This document shows positions 17,088-26,142 of a stretch of 64,000 nucleotides of DNA, in pieces; position 1 is the stretch's first letter, and every line of letters begins with the position of its first letter. The position numbers and the translations under genes were made by a program. The DNA comes from Ruminococcaceae bacterium FB2012 (GTDB taxonomy: Bacteria; Bacillota; Clostridia; Oscillospirales; Ruminococcaceae): positions 62,001 through 126,000 of the forward strand of contig FMXS01000011.1 in the NCBI GenBank assembly GCA_900104495.1, read 5' to 3'. Under the pieces are notes generated by a model, which did no database searches, was not told where the DNA came from, and saw only the letters and a list, made by a program, of their open reading frames with translations.

Positions 17088-18158
17088 ATGTTAAGTATGG
17101 CAAAAACCGACGGCGCTCCCAAGACCGCCTCGAGAAAAATGACAGATACCAACCTGCTGATGACTATAACTATCGTGGTCTTCTTCGTGATGTATCTCTG
17201 CGCGATATTCTTCCTCGGTGAAGGATTCAGAAAACCCCAGACGCTGTTCAACATTTTAAGCACGAATTCCTATCTGATAATCCTCGCCTGCGGCATGAGC
17301 CTTGTTATGATAACCGGCGGCATCGACATCTCGGTGGGCGGCGTGACCGCCCTGGTAGCTATGAGCTGCGCCGTTTACCTTGAAGAGTCCCAGGGAAATG
17401 TCTGGCTCGCAATGCTTATCGCAGTGGGCATAGGACTGGCCTTCGGTCTTGTTCAAGGCTTCCTGATCGCTTATCTGAAGATACAGCCCTTCATAGTCAC
17501 CCTGGCGGGAATGTTCTTCGCAAGGGGCATGACGACTATCGTTCACACCAACCCGCTGAACGTTTCGAGCAACAAGGATTTCGTTTCCCTCAAGGATACG
17601 AGAATACCTATCCCACTGCTGGGGACCACCAACTCCAAGGGCAAATACATCCCCGCAAAGATAGAGATCGGCGTTATCGTCGCGCTGGTGATAGTTATCG
17701 TTCTCTTCTGCTTCCTCAAATGGAGCAAGACCGGACGTAACTTCTACGCAGTGGGCGGCAACAAGCAGAGCGCTCTGATGCTTGGTATCAACGTTCAGAG
17801 GACCACATTTATCTCCTATGTTATCTGCGGACTTCTGGCAGGCATCGGCGGCTTCGTATACTTCATGCACGTCGGTTCCGGCTCGCCTTCACACGCTTCG
17901 GGCGCTGAAATGAACGCTATCGCTTCGTCGATCATCGGCGGCACAATGCTGACGGGCGGCGTAGGAAACATCGTAGGTACGCTGTTCGGCGTACTGTCCC
18001 TGGCTCTGATACAGAACATCGTGGCTTCGCTGGGTCTTGACCAGCCCTGGTGGACAGGTATCACCATTGCGGCAATGCTCTGCATCTTCCTGGTAGTTCA
18101 GTCCATAATCATCTCCCGCCGCAAGAAGGCTAACCTCAAAAAGGCAAAGGAGGGTTAA
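17088..18158 (+). CDS. Sugar ABC transporter permease (YjfF-like)
   Basis: 356 residues with AAGGAGG before the ATG. The family marks LACGMSLVMITGGIDISVGG and SSIIGGTMLTGGVGN are those of monosaccharide importer permeases; about nine membrane segments. It lies 21 bases after the first permease and 2 bases before the kinase gene, so all are in one operon. Confidence 0.9.
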   Translation: MLSMAKTDGAPKTASRKMTDTNLLMTITIVVFFVMYLCAIFFLGEGFRKPQTLFNILSTNSYLIILACGMSLVMITGGIDISVGGVTALVAMSCAVYLEESQGNVWLAMLIAVGIGLAFGLVQGFLIAYLKIQPFIVTLAGMFFARGMTTIVHTNPLNVSSNKDFVSLKDTRIPIPLLGTTNSKGKYIPAKIEIGVIVALVIVIVLFCFLKWSKTGRNFYAVGGNKQSALMLGINVQRTTFISYVICGLLAGIGGFVYFMHVGSGSPSHASGAEMNAIASSIIGGTMLTGGVGNIVGTLFGVLSLALIQNIVASLGLDQPWWTGITIAAMLCIFLVVQSIIISRRKKANLKKAKEG

Positions 18159-18160
18159 GC

Positions 18161-19747
18161 ATGAGCAAGTCGGAAATGATCGCATCGGGCAAGTGCTGTA
18201 TAGGCATCGAATTCGGCTCGACGAGAATAAAAGCCGTCCTCACCGACGACTGCAACGTTCCTTTGGTATCCGGCGTTCACGACTGGCAGAACACTCTCCT
18301 GGACGGCGTTTGGACCTATCCTCTTGAGGAGGTAAAGGCCGGACTTCAGGACTGCTTTGCCGATCTGATGAAGAACGTGGAAAGCGAGTTCGGCGTGAAG
18401 CTCACCGCTGCCGCCGCAATAGGCATTTCGGCAATGATGCACGGCTACCTTGTGTTCGACAAGGACGGCGGACAGCTTGTTCCTTTCCGGACCTGGCGCA
18501 ACACCATGACCGAGGAGGCCGCCGCCAAGCTGACCGAGGAGTTCAGCTTCAACATCCCTCAGCGCTGGAGCATCGCTCACCTTTATCAAGCGATACTCAA
18601 CAACGAAGAGCATATTGACAAGATAGACTTCATGACCACCCTTGCGGGCTATGTTCACCTGCTGCTGACGGGTGAGAAACTCATCGGCATCGGTGATGCT
18701 TCGGGCATCTTCCCGATAGACCCCGCGAACTGCTGCTACGACGAGGCTATGACCGTCCGCTTTGACGAGCTGACTAAGGGCACCCGCTTTACCGCGAAGC
18801 TTTTGGATATACTTCCGAAGATCGCTGCCGTGGGCGAATGCGCGGGCAAGCTCACCGAGGAAGGCGCAAAGCTGCTGGATCCCACCGGGACCTTCGGCGC
18901 GGGAGTACCCTTCTGTCCTCCCGAGGGCGACGCCCAGACGGGCATGGCTGCCACCAACAGCATCGCCGTGAGAACGGGCAACGTTTCGGCAGGCACTTCG
19001 ATATTCTCGATGATCGTGCTGGAAAAGAACCTCAAAGCCGTTCACCGGGAGATAGATATCGTCACCACTCCCTGCGGCGACCCCGTAGCTATGGTACACT
19101 GCAACAACTGCACCACCGACCTGGACGCCTGGGTGAAGATGTTCGGCGGACTTCTCGGCGCGGCAGGCGCGGAGCTTCCCAAGGGCAGGCTCTACGATCT
19201 GATCTATTCCCTGGCCGCTAAGGGCGCTCCCGACTGCGGCGGGATAATCTCCTACAATTACTATGCAGGCGAGCAGATCACCGGGCTGGATTCCGGCAAG
19301 CCTCTGATGTTCAGAAGCCCCGATTCCGCCTTCACCATCGAGAACCTGGCCCGCAGCCTGGTATACTCCTGTGTGGCGACTCTCAAGTTGGGTATGGACA
19401 TCCTTACGGAAGAAGAGCAGGTATCGCTGGAGAAGATCTACGCTCACGGCGGACTGTTCAAGACTCCCGTTCCCAGCCAGAGCATCCTGGCGGCGGCTCT
19501 CGGTGCGGACATCACGCTGATGCAGTCGGCGGGCGAGGGCGGAGCCTGGGGCATAGCCCTGCTGGCGGCCTATACCGCCCGTGAGGACAGAGCCCTTTCG
19601 CTCCAGGACTTCCTCAACAAAAAGGTCTTCGGCAGCATGAGCGGCAGCACCGTTTCTCCCGCCCCGGAGGACATTGAGGGCATCAAGGCTTACATGAAGC
19701 TCTACAAGGCGGGTGTGGCCGCAGAAAAGGCCGCAGCAGCAATATAA
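18161..19747 (+). CDS. FGGY-family carbohydrate kinase, probable L-ribulokinase
   Basis: 528 residues. The N-terminal ATPase fold begins GKCCIGIEFGSTRIKAVLTD with the phosphate-binding loop; the central ISAMMHGYLVFD and C-terminal YAHGGLFKTPVPSQSILAAA are typical of FGGY kinases. It looks closer to the xylulokinase-like branch than to classical AraB, but placement between an arabinose importer and araA suggests it phosphorylates L-ribulose. D-xylulose remains possible. SD is within the end of the permease gene (GGAGG). No L-ribulose-5-phosphate epimerase (araD) is in the window. Confidence 0.82.
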   Translation: MSKSEMIASGKCCIGIEFGSTRIKAVLTDDCNVPLVSGVHDWQNTLLDGVWTYPLEEVKAGLQDCFADLMKNVESEFGVKLTAAAAIGISAMMHGYLVFDKDGGQLVPFRTWRNTMTEEAAAKLTEEFSFNIPQRWSIAHLYQAILNNEEHIDKIDFMTTLAGYVHLLLTGEKLIGIGDASGIFPIDPANCCYDEAMTVRFDELTKGTRFTAKLLDILPKIAAVGECAGKLTEEGAKLLDPTGTFGAGVPFCPPEGDAQTGMAATNSIAVRTGNVSAGTSIFSMIVLEKNLKAVHREIDIVTTPCGDPVAMVHCNNCTTDLDAWVKMFGGLLGAAGAELPKGRLYDLIYSLAAKGAPDCGGIISYNYYAGEQITGLDSGKPLMFRSPDSAFTIENLARSLVYSCVATLKLGMDILTEEEQVSLEKIYAHGGLFKTPVPSQSILAAALGADITLMQSAGEGGAWGIALLAAYTAREDRALSLQDFLNKKVFGSMSGSTVSPAPEDIEGIKAYMKLYKAGVAAEKAAAAI

Positions 19748-19781
19748 AGAATCGACAGTTGTATAGAAAGGAAACATTGTA

Positions 19782-21218
19782 ATGTTGAAATTCTGGTTTA
19801 TAACAGGCTCTCAGTTCCTGTACGGCGAGGAAACTCTCCGGCAGGTGGAGGCCGATTCAAAGGAGATAGCCGCAGGTCTGAAACTGCCCTTCCCCGTTGA
19901 ATACAAGCTGACCGCCAAGACCGAGGCGGAGATCGAGAAGGCGGTAAAAGAAGCCAACTACGACGACGAGTGCGCGGGCATCATCACCTTCTGTCATACT
20001 TTCTCTCCCTCTAAGATGTGGATAAACGGCCTCGCTTTGCTTCAGAAGCCCTGGCTGCATCTCCACACCCAGTACAACGAAACTATCCCCAATGAAGCTA
20101 TCGACATGGATTATATGAACCTCCACCAGTCGGCTCACGGCGACAGGGAACACGGATTTATCGGAGCAAGGCTCCGTGCGGCAAGAACTGTCGTCGCGGG
20201 CTACTGGAAGGATCCCGCCGTTCAGGAGAAGATCGCCCAGTGGCAGAGAGCCGCCGCGGGAGCTATGTTCAGCCGCAGCCTGAAGATCGTCCGCTTCGGC
20301 GACAATATGCGTGAAGTGGCTGTCACCGAGGGCGACAAGGTCGAGGTACAGCTGAAGCTGGGCTGGCAGGTGAACACCTGGCCGGTAGGCGATCTCGTCG
20401 AGGAGATGAACGCCGTCACCGAGGCCGAGATAGACGCTCTGATGAAGGAGTACGCCGAGCTTTATGACTTTGCCACGGAGGATACCGAGTCCGTCCGCTA
20501 CCAGGCAAGGGAAGAGATCGCAATCGAGAAGATACTCGTCCGCGAGGGGGCAAAGGCCTTCTCCAACACCTTCCAGGACCTTCACGGAATGAAGCAGCTG
20601 CCGGGTCTGGCGGCCCAGCACCTGATGTATAAGGGCTACGGCTTCGGCGCCGAGGGCGACTGGAAGACTGCCGGCATGGGCGCGGTCATCAAGGCTATGT
20701 ACCCCGACGGCACCGCCTCCTTCATGGAGGACTACACCTACGATTACAAGCACGAGCTGATACTCGGCGCACATATGCTGGAAGTCGATCCCTGCATCGC
20801 AGCCGATAAGCCCCGCATTGAGGTGCATCCGCTGGGCATCGGCGGCAAGGAGCCTCCCGCAAGACTGGTATTCGAGGGCAAGGCCGGCAAGGCCAAGGCT
20901 CTGTCGCTTATCGACATGGGCGGACGGCTCAGGCTGATCGCTCAGGATGTGAACTGCGAGAAGCCCTTCCAGGATATGCCCAATCTTCCCGTTGCCAGAG
21001 CAATGTGGAGGCCCGAGCCCTCCTTCCTCGAAGGACTGGAGTGCTGGATCATCGCCGGCGGCGCACATCATACTGTGCTGTCCTACGACATCACCGCCCA
21101 GGCTTTGCGTGATTTTGCCCGCATAATGGGCATCGAGCTGGTGGTCATCGACAAGAACACCACCACCGTATCGCTGGAGCGCGAGCTGATGCTGGGCGAC
21201 AAGATCTATTCAAGATAA
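19782..21218 (+). CDS. araA: L-arabinose isomerase
   Basis: 478 residues, normal for the family. Converts L-arabinose to L-ribulose with a divalent metal. It begins FWFITGSQFLYGEETLRQVE and has the catalytic and metal-ligand sites SFMEDYTY (Glu), LGAHMLEVDP (Glu), RIEVHPLGIGG (His) and IIAGGAHHTV (His). SD GAAAGGAAA precedes the ATG. It is the last gene of the arabinose operon and is followed by a hairpin. Confidence 0.96.
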   Translation: MLKFWFITGSQFLYGEETLRQVEADSKEIAAGLKLPFPVEYKLTAKTEAEIEKAVKEANYDDECAGIITFCHTFSPSKMWINGLALLQKPWLHLHTQYNETIPNEAIDMDYMNLHQSAHGDREHGFIGARLRAARTVVAGYWKDPAVQEKIAQWQRAAAGAMFSRSLKIVRFGDNMREVAVTEGDKVEVQLKLGWQVNTWPVGDLVEEMNAVTEAEIDALMKEYAELYDFATEDTESVRYQAREEIAIEKILVREGAKAFSNTFQDLHGMKQLPGLAAQHLMYKGYGFGAEGDWKTAGMGAVIKAMYPDGTASFMEDYTYDYKHELILGAHMLEVDPCIAADKPRIEVHPLGIGGKEPPARLVFEGKAGKAKALSLIDMGGRLRLIAQDVNCEKPFQDMPNLPVARAMWRPEPSFLEGLECWIIAGGAHHTVLSYDITAQALRDFARIMGIELVVIDKNTTTVSLERELMLGDKIYSR

Positions 21219-21250
21219 ATGCTGACAAGATACACTGTTTTCCCTTAATG

Positions 21251-21287
21251 GACCGTCCCGGGCAATAGTCCGGGGCGGTTTTCCCTT
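21251..21287 (+). terminator. Terminator after araA
   Basis: Stem ACCGTCCCGG / CCGGGGCGGT followed by TTTTCCC. Confidence 0.7.
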
Positions 21288-21318
21288 TGCGGGAGGGAAG
21301 GCCTCCCGGACCGCAGAC

Positions 21319-21354
21319 TAAAAAAGCAGATCCTTCCCATGGGGAGGATCTGCC
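21319..21354 (-). terminator. Terminator of the zinc-ribbon protein gene
   Basis: Minus-strand stem GCAGATCCT / AGGATCTGC followed by TTTTTT. Confidence 0.88.
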
Positions 21355-21368
21355 GTTTCTATGCCGCT

Positions 21369-22340
21369 TCAGTAATCATAATCAGAATAATCGGCATCAA
21401 ATACTTTGTCCTTGACTTCGTTGATCTTCTTGATCTTTATGTTGACATTCCCTTCATCTCTTATCTCACCGTTAGTGTAAAAACTTTCCTTGAGCGACAA
21501 TCTGCTGATATATCCGTTGTCAATGGACACGGTAAATTTATAAATGTACCTACGGTCTCTTTCCAGATCACGATCGAATTCTTTTTCGATCTTGTCATCA
21601 AAATCTTCGTTGATCTTCAGACCCTTTTCCTTTGCGGCTTCGTAAAGCTTTATCATGTCAATGGAATAGGTGAAGGAATCATCGCCGGCGCTGTAGCTTT
21701 TTATGTAGTCCGCCTCGGTATCGTTGAGCAGTTTTTTGAGGATGCTAAGGGCATCTTTCGGATTCTCGCAGATCGGTTCTCCCTCGCTTACTAAGAAGGC
21801 ATCCATCATCTTTTCGGTATCTCTCGCCGCGATCCCGCTGATAAACCGATACAGCTCGCTGTCTTCGTCATAGTATCTTGAGTGTGTTCTGTACTCTCCG
21901 TAATCGTCGTCATAGCGATATGAACTGGTTGTCAGTTCTTTGCTTTCATAAAGGAGAGTTTCACTTCCGTCTCTTATTACCAGTTTAAAATCCTTATCCT
22001 TGCCCTTGGCATAGCCGGTATATGTTCTTCTGTCATCGTCGGTGAGTTCAAACATTAAGCTGTCTTCGGAAAATGTTTTTTCAAACGCTTTTACGATCTT
22101 GTCTCCCGGGCCGCCGGAAGAAAGCACCAGAATAAGCACTACGGCGATCATCACCGCGGCTGCCGCGCCGGATATGATAAATATCAAAGGCTTTTTGCTT
22201 TTTCCTTTTATGGCTGCGGCATCTTTCTTCTGATCCGTGAGATCAGTCGTTATCGGCTGAACGAGATTGATCGTAGCTCCGCATTCGGTGCAGAAAGCGG
22301 ATCCGTTTGGTATTTCTTTGCTGCAGTTTGGGCAAAACAT
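21369..22340 (-). CDS. Zinc-ribbon membrane-anchored protein of unknown function
   Basis: 323 residues. The N-terminal zinc ribbon (CPNCSKEIPNGSAFCTECG) is followed by a Lys-rich linker, one membrane segment (about 51-74) and a charged extracellular domain of about 245 residues rich in Asp, Glu, Lys and Tyr. The domain has the style of Firmicute lipoprotein-like proteins but I do not recognise it. The zinc ribbon would be cytoplasmic and the large domain outside. An SD of AAGGAG type precedes the ATG. It is a single-gene unit with its own terminator. Confidence 0.75.
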   Translation of the reverse strand: MFCPNCSKEIPNGSAFCTECGATINLVQPITTDLTDQKKDAAAIKGKSKKPLIFIISGAAAAVMIAVVLILVLSSGGPGDKIVKAFEKTFSEDSLMFELTDDDRRTYTGYAKGKDKDFKLVIRDGSETLLYESKELTTSSYRYDDDYGEYRTHSRYYDEDSELYRFISGIAARDTEKMMDAFLVSEGEPICENPKDALSILKKLLNDTEADYIKSYSAGDDSFTYSIDMIKLYEAAKEKGLKINEDFDDKIEKEFDRDLERDRRYIYKFTVSIDNGYISRLSLKESFYTNGEIRDEGNVNIKIKKINEVKDKVFDADYSDYDY

Positions 22341-22443
22341 AAAACAATTACTCCTTTTTATGATATCCCGATCCGTTCGGGGAACTTTGATGTGTTTTTT
22401 TCGTTCCGGACCCTTCGCAAGGACCGGAATAAAACTCCCGCGG

Positions 22444-23511
22444 TCATAACGCTGCTTCTATTATCTTCGCCACGCAGGGCTTTGGCTGATGCTTCTGATC
22501 GAACAGCAGCGGATACTGCTTTACCGCCGGGATGCCCGGGCCTCCGCCGAAGCCGTCCAGCCAGGTGTAATCGTCGGCCACGCCCCAGGTGGTGACGCAG
22601 TCGATCACGTCGGAATAGCTGCGGTAAATATCAAAGAGCTTAACGTAGATCTCACCGATCTTCGCCAGCTTCTCCGGCGTGGGGTTCAGAGCTTCTTTTA
22701 TGTATTCGTCAAAGCCGGGATCGCCGGGCTTGAGGCGGGTCTCACCGTGATTGACGGTGGCCATGAGCGAAACGTCCAGCTCCGTGACGTGCAGGCGCAG
22801 TCCGAGGCCGGCGTAGACCTCGATAGAGCGCTTGATCTCGTCGTAGTCGGGAGCGGCGAAATGGTGCTGCTGCATACCGAAGCCGTCAATGCGGCAGCCT
22901 TTTTCTCTGAGTTCCTGTATAAAGCGGACGATGCGCTCCCGCTTTTCGGGGACGCACTCGCTGTAATCGTTGTAGAACAGCTGCGCGTTGGGAGAATACT
23001 TGTCCATAGCGCGGAAGGCGGCGGTGATGAACTCCGGGCCGCAGAGTTTGAAATACTGGCTGCTGCGGTAGATCGGGCTCTCGGAGGGGTCCTCGGGGAC
23101 GTCGTCCCGTATCGCCTCGTTGACCACATCCCAGGCGTAGACGTCATCGTTGCAGTGTTCGCAAAGCGCCTTTGTATGCGCCTCGATGCGCTCGAATATC
23201 AGTTCGGGAGCCGCAGGCTTGTCACCGTCCTTGAACATCCACTCGCCGGTGGCCCAATGCCACACGGGGGCGTGGGCCCGCACCTTGATGCCCAGCTTCC
23301 GGGCCACGCTGATTATGGTGTCGGCACGGTCAAAAGTAAATTTCCCTTCCTCGGGTTCCGTAGCATCGTATTTCAGCTCGTTCTCGGTGGTGACGCTGTT
23401 GAAATGCTGTGCCAGCACGTCGGTATAGGTGTCGATGTTGAGATGCGACACAGCCGCCCCGATCTTGAAATGCTTTTCGTAAGCCTTAGCCAGTGAGAAT
23501 ACTTCGCTCAT
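22444..23511 (-). CDS. Endo-1,4-beta-xylanase, GH10, probably intracellular
   Basis: 355 residues. A single GH10 catalytic barrel with no signal peptide, carbohydrate-binding module or dockerin. The acid/base is E132 in WDVVNEAI and the nucleophile is E244 in HVTELDVS; other GH10 marks are TTENELKYD and RAHAPVWH. Enzymes of this form usually trim short xylo-oligosaccharides in the cytoplasm. The ribosome binding site AAAAAAAGGAGG is supplied by the end of the dispersed repeat directly upstream. The neighbours (arabinose operon, and GH51 elsewhere in the window) fit arabinoxylan use. Confidence 0.93.
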   Translation of the reverse strand: MSEVFSLAKAYEKHFKIGAAVSHLNIDTYTDVLAQHFNSVTTENELKYDATEPEEGKFTFDRADTIISVARKLGIKVRAHAPVWHWATGEWMFKDGDKPAAPELIFERIEAHTKALCEHCNDDVYAWDVVNEAIRDDVPEDPSESPIYRSSQYFKLCGPEFITAAFRAMDKYSPNAQLFYNDYSECVPEKRERIVRFIQELREKGCRIDGFGMQQHHFAAPDYDEIKRSIEVYAGLGLRLHVTELDVSLMATVNHGETRLKPGDPGFDEYIKEALNPTPEKLAKIGEIYVKLFDIYRSYSDVIDCVTTWGVADDYTWLDGFGGGPGIPAVKQYPLLFDQKHQPKPCVAKIIEAAL

Positions 23512-23518
23512 AGTTTAC

Positions 23519-23876
23519 CTCCTTTTTTTAGTTCACGCTGCGCGCCCTTTGGGCGCTTGGGTTTGTTGCGTGATGTGACTGTTGTGCCGCGTCGCTTACG
23601 GCTTTGCGTTATGAAACTTGGACACCCGCATTCTTTACATGTTGGTTCGTTTGTGGGTTTTCCGTGTTTGTTGGTTCGTTTGATTCTTAACCGCATTCGT
23701 TAAGTCACGCACCCGAAGGGGTTCGGGGGCGATCGGAAAGCCCCCGAATACAGGCGTAATGCTATTTTGGGTATCATTCTCACGGGTTTGGGCGTGACAG
23801 AATGCCTGTCCGGCATCAACGCGGGGTCCCGCCGCCAAACAAGCTTTCCTACCGCACTATGTTGCTTGCGGTAGGA
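23519..23876 (-). repeat. Dispersed intergenic repeat, copy A (carries the SD of the xylanase gene)
   Basis: Fills the whole gap between the ktrA stop and the xylanase start. In the minus direction it begins with hairpin CCTACCGCA / TGCGGTAGG, continues with a CGGGGGC / GCCCCCG hairpin and CCCGAA-GGGG-TTCGGG, then CCGTAAGCGACGCGGC, a hairpin GCGCCC-AAA-GGGCGC, and ends GCGCAGCGTGAACTAAAAAA followed by AGGAGG. The same blocks recur at 30364-30804 and 49857-49998. No coding potential is evident; a middle part is built of AACCAAC-like simple repeats. Confidence 0.8.
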
Positions 23877-24521
23877 CTATATTTTGAAACACTTCTGGAT
23901 GTCTTCGATCTCACCGATGACAAAGGCAACGTCCCCGATGGCAAAGACCGTGTCGGGAGAGGGGATGAATACCTTCTCGCTGCGCTTCACCGTGATGATG
24001 CTGACATTGTATTTCCTGCGGATGTCCAGCTGGGACAGCATCCGTCCCACCCATTCCTTCGGGATCTTCATCTCGTATATCGAATAGTTGTCGTCCAGCC
24101 GGATGAAATCGAGTATCATATCCGAAGCGTACCGTGTTGCGAAGCGGATAGCCGTCTGCTTTTCGGGATAGGCGATCTCGTCGGCGCCCGCCATTTTCAG
24201 AAACTTCATCTGAACGTCGTTGGTGGCCCGGGCCATGACGAATTTTGCTCCCAGTTCTTTGAGAGTGCAGGCAGCTTCAAGAGAGGTCTGAAAGAGTCCT
24301 CCCACCGCCACGACGCAGATGTCGAAATCGCTGACTCCCAGAGATTCCAGCAGTTCGCGGTTGGTGCAGTCGCCGATCATCGCGTTGGTGACATAGGGCA
24401 TTATCTCGTTGATGCGGGCCTCGTCGGAATCCACGGTGAGGACGTCGCATTTCAGCTCGCAGAGCCTTTTGGCAATGGTGCTGCCGAATTCTCCGGCGCC
24501 GAGTATAAGTACGGATTTCAT
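23877..24521 (-). CDS. ktrA: Potassium uptake regulatory subunit (KtrA/TrkA family)
   Basis: 214 residues. RCK_N nucleotide-binding domain with GAGEFGS (Rossmann loop) and the acidic VDSD, then an RCK_C domain (about 135-214). It binds ATP/ADP or NAD(H) and gates the KtrB channel-like subunit. It lies 30 bases after ktrB in the same direction, so the two are an operon. SD AAGGAGA precedes the ATG. Its stop abuts repeat copy A. Confidence 0.92.
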   Translation of the reverse strand: MKSVLILGAGEFGSTIAKRLCELKCDVLTVDSDEARINEIMPYVTNAMIGDCTNRELLESLGVSDFDICVVAVGGLFQTSLEAACTLKELGAKFVMARATNDVQMKFLKMAGADEIAYPEKQTAIRFATRYASDMILDFIRLDDNYSIYEMKIPKEWVGRMLSQLDIRRKYNVSIITVKRSEKVFIPSPDTVFAIGDVAFVIGEIEDIQKCFKI

Positions 24522-24551
24522 AGTGTTCTCCTTTCGGTCGTGTTCGGGGCA

Positions 24552-25874
24552 TCACACCGACAGCTTTTCCGCCGGCAGTCTGCCCTTGGCGTTCTCGGAG
24601 GAGGAAACGGCGGCGTAGATCAGAGTGAGCCCGCCCACTCTACCGAAAAACATCAGAAACATCAGTATCGACTTTGATATAAGCGAGAGCTGTGTGGTTA
24701 TGCCGAGGGTGAGCCCGGCGGTGCCGATAGCCGAGCCTGTTTCAAACAGGCAGGTCAGCAGCGGCAGCCCTTCCACACGGCTGATTATCATCCCGCTGGT
24801 GAGGAACAGGCTGAGATACATAAACAGCACTGCGCCCGCGTTCCGCACGGCATTGTCGGGGACTCTTCTCTTGAAGCACTGGACGTCTGCGCGGCGGGTA
24901 AACACCGTGAACGCCGCCAAAAACAGCACCGCAAAAGTAGCGGTCTTCATACCGCCCGCCGTGGAGCCGGGGGAGCCGCCTATCAGCATCAGCACGGTCA
25001 TTATCAGCACGCCGGAATCGGACATCTGCGAGAGGTCCCGGGAGTTGAAGCCCGCCGTCCTGGCGGTGACAGACTGGAATGCCGAGCTGAGGGTCCGTTC
25101 CCCGAAGGGCAGGTCACTGTACTCTCCGAAGAAGAAGTATACAGCAGGTATCAGTATCAGCAGCAGGGAAGTCAACAGGACGATCTTGCTCTGAAGGGAA
25201 TATTTTTTCAGGTGATGCTTATGTGTGATGACATCGCTCCAGGTAAGGAAGCCGATGCCTCCCACCACGATAAGCAGCATTATCACGATATTCAGATAAG
25301 CGTTGGCGCTGTAGCTTGTCAGTGACGAGAAGGGCTCCCTTTCTCCCATAAGGTCAAAGCCCGCGTTGCAGAAAGCGGATATCGAATGGAACAGAGAGTA
25401 TCCGACGCCCTGTCCGAAGCCGAAGTCGCTGATGAACACCGGCGCCAGCAGCACCGCTCCGGCCAGCTCCACGATCAGCGAGCCTTTGAGGATGAAGCCT
25501 GTCAGCCGCATTATCCCGCCCACCTGGGGCGCGGAGATAGATTCTTTCATGGTACTGAGCTGCGAAAGGCTGAGCTTGCGGCCCGAGGCCTTCATTATCG
25601 CCAGCCCTATGGTGATGACTCCCATTCCGCCTATCTGTATCAGAGTGATGATGACGGTTTTCCCGAACAGGGACCAGTAGGTGGCGGTATCCCTCACCAC
25701 CAGCCCCGTAACGCAGGTGGCGGAGGTCGCCGTGAACAGGCAGTCCGCGAAGGGGGTCGAGACTCTTTCCTGCGAAGAGAAGGGCAGCATCAGCAGCAGA
25801 GTGCCCGTAAGTATCAGCGCAAAGAAGCTGATTATTATGATCTGAAAGGGCGTTCTGCCCTTATGTATCTTCAT
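24552..25874 (-). CDS. ktrB: Potassium uptake membrane subunit (KtrB/TrkH family)
   Basis: 440 residues with eight or more membrane segments in the four-fold M-P-M pattern. Selectivity-filter loops are visible as TATSATCVTGL, SISAFCNAGFDL, SVTARTAGFNS and GSAIGTAGLT, each with the conserved Gly. It imports K+ (often with Na+) under control of KtrA. It has its own promoter (TTGACG-N17-TATAAT). Confidence 0.94.
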   Translation of the reverse strand: MKIHKGRTPFQIIIISFFALILTGTLLLMLPFSSQERVSTPFADCLFTATSATCVTGLVVRDTATYWSLFGKTVIITLIQIGGMGVITIGLAIMKASGRKLSLSQLSTMKESISAPQVGGIMRLTGFILKGSLIVELAGAVLLAPVFISDFGFGQGVGYSLFHSISAFCNAGFDLMGEREPFSSLTSYSANAYLNIVIMLLIVVGGIGFLTWSDVITHKHHLKKYSLQSKIVLLTSLLLILIPAVYFFFGEYSDLPFGERTLSSAFQSVTARTAGFNSRDLSQMSDSGVLIMTVLMLIGGSPGSTAGGMKTATFAVLFLAAFTVFTRRADVQCFKRRVPDNAVRNAGAVLFMYLSLFLTSGMIISRVEGLPLLTCLFETGSAIGTAGLTLGITTQLSLISKSILMFLMFFGRVGGLTLIYAAVSSSENAKGRLPAEKLSV

Positions 25875-25915
25875 CTCTGTCCACCTCGGAAATAAGATGT
25901 ATGATCTCAGCTATT

Positions 25916-25944
25916 ATTATACCACAGGGCGCATCCTGCGTCAA
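25916..25944 (-). promoter_or_regulatory. ktrBA promoter
   Basis: Minus-strand TTGACG (25939-25944) and TATAAT (25916-25921), 17 bp apart, 42 bases before the ktrB ATG. Confidence 0.75.
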
Positions 25945-26074
25945 GGAAAAAATCGTCCGCGGGAAATGCGGTTTTTCGGCAAAGGGTCTGTCGGAGGGTG
26001 CCGTTTTCCGCAGAAGGAAGGAGAGACCCATCGGACCGTTTCCCTCCGTGACGAAAAGTTCCCGGAATAAACTA

Positions 26075-26103
26075 TGGAAACGGGAAAAGAAGGGTGATAT
26101 AAT
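26075..26103 (+). promoter_or_regulatory. Probable promoter of the parB-like gene
   Basis: TATAAT at 26098-26103 with a poor -35 (TGGAAA) 17 bp upstream; 39 bases before the ATG. Confidence 0.5.
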
Positions 26104-26142
26104 TTGACTATACCGCAGACCTAAAATTCCGGAGGTGTTAAT

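Noticed and set aside
18155..19777. A 540-residue minus-strand frame opposite the FGGY kinase
   Set aside because: Shadow of the kinase; no start signal and His/Arg/Gly-rich composition typical of antisense frames.
23508..23838. Small basic proteins in repeat copy A (e.g. a 62-residue Lys/Arg-rich frame)
   Set aside because: The frame is not kept in copies B and C; the sequence is simple AACCAAC-like repeats and hairpins.
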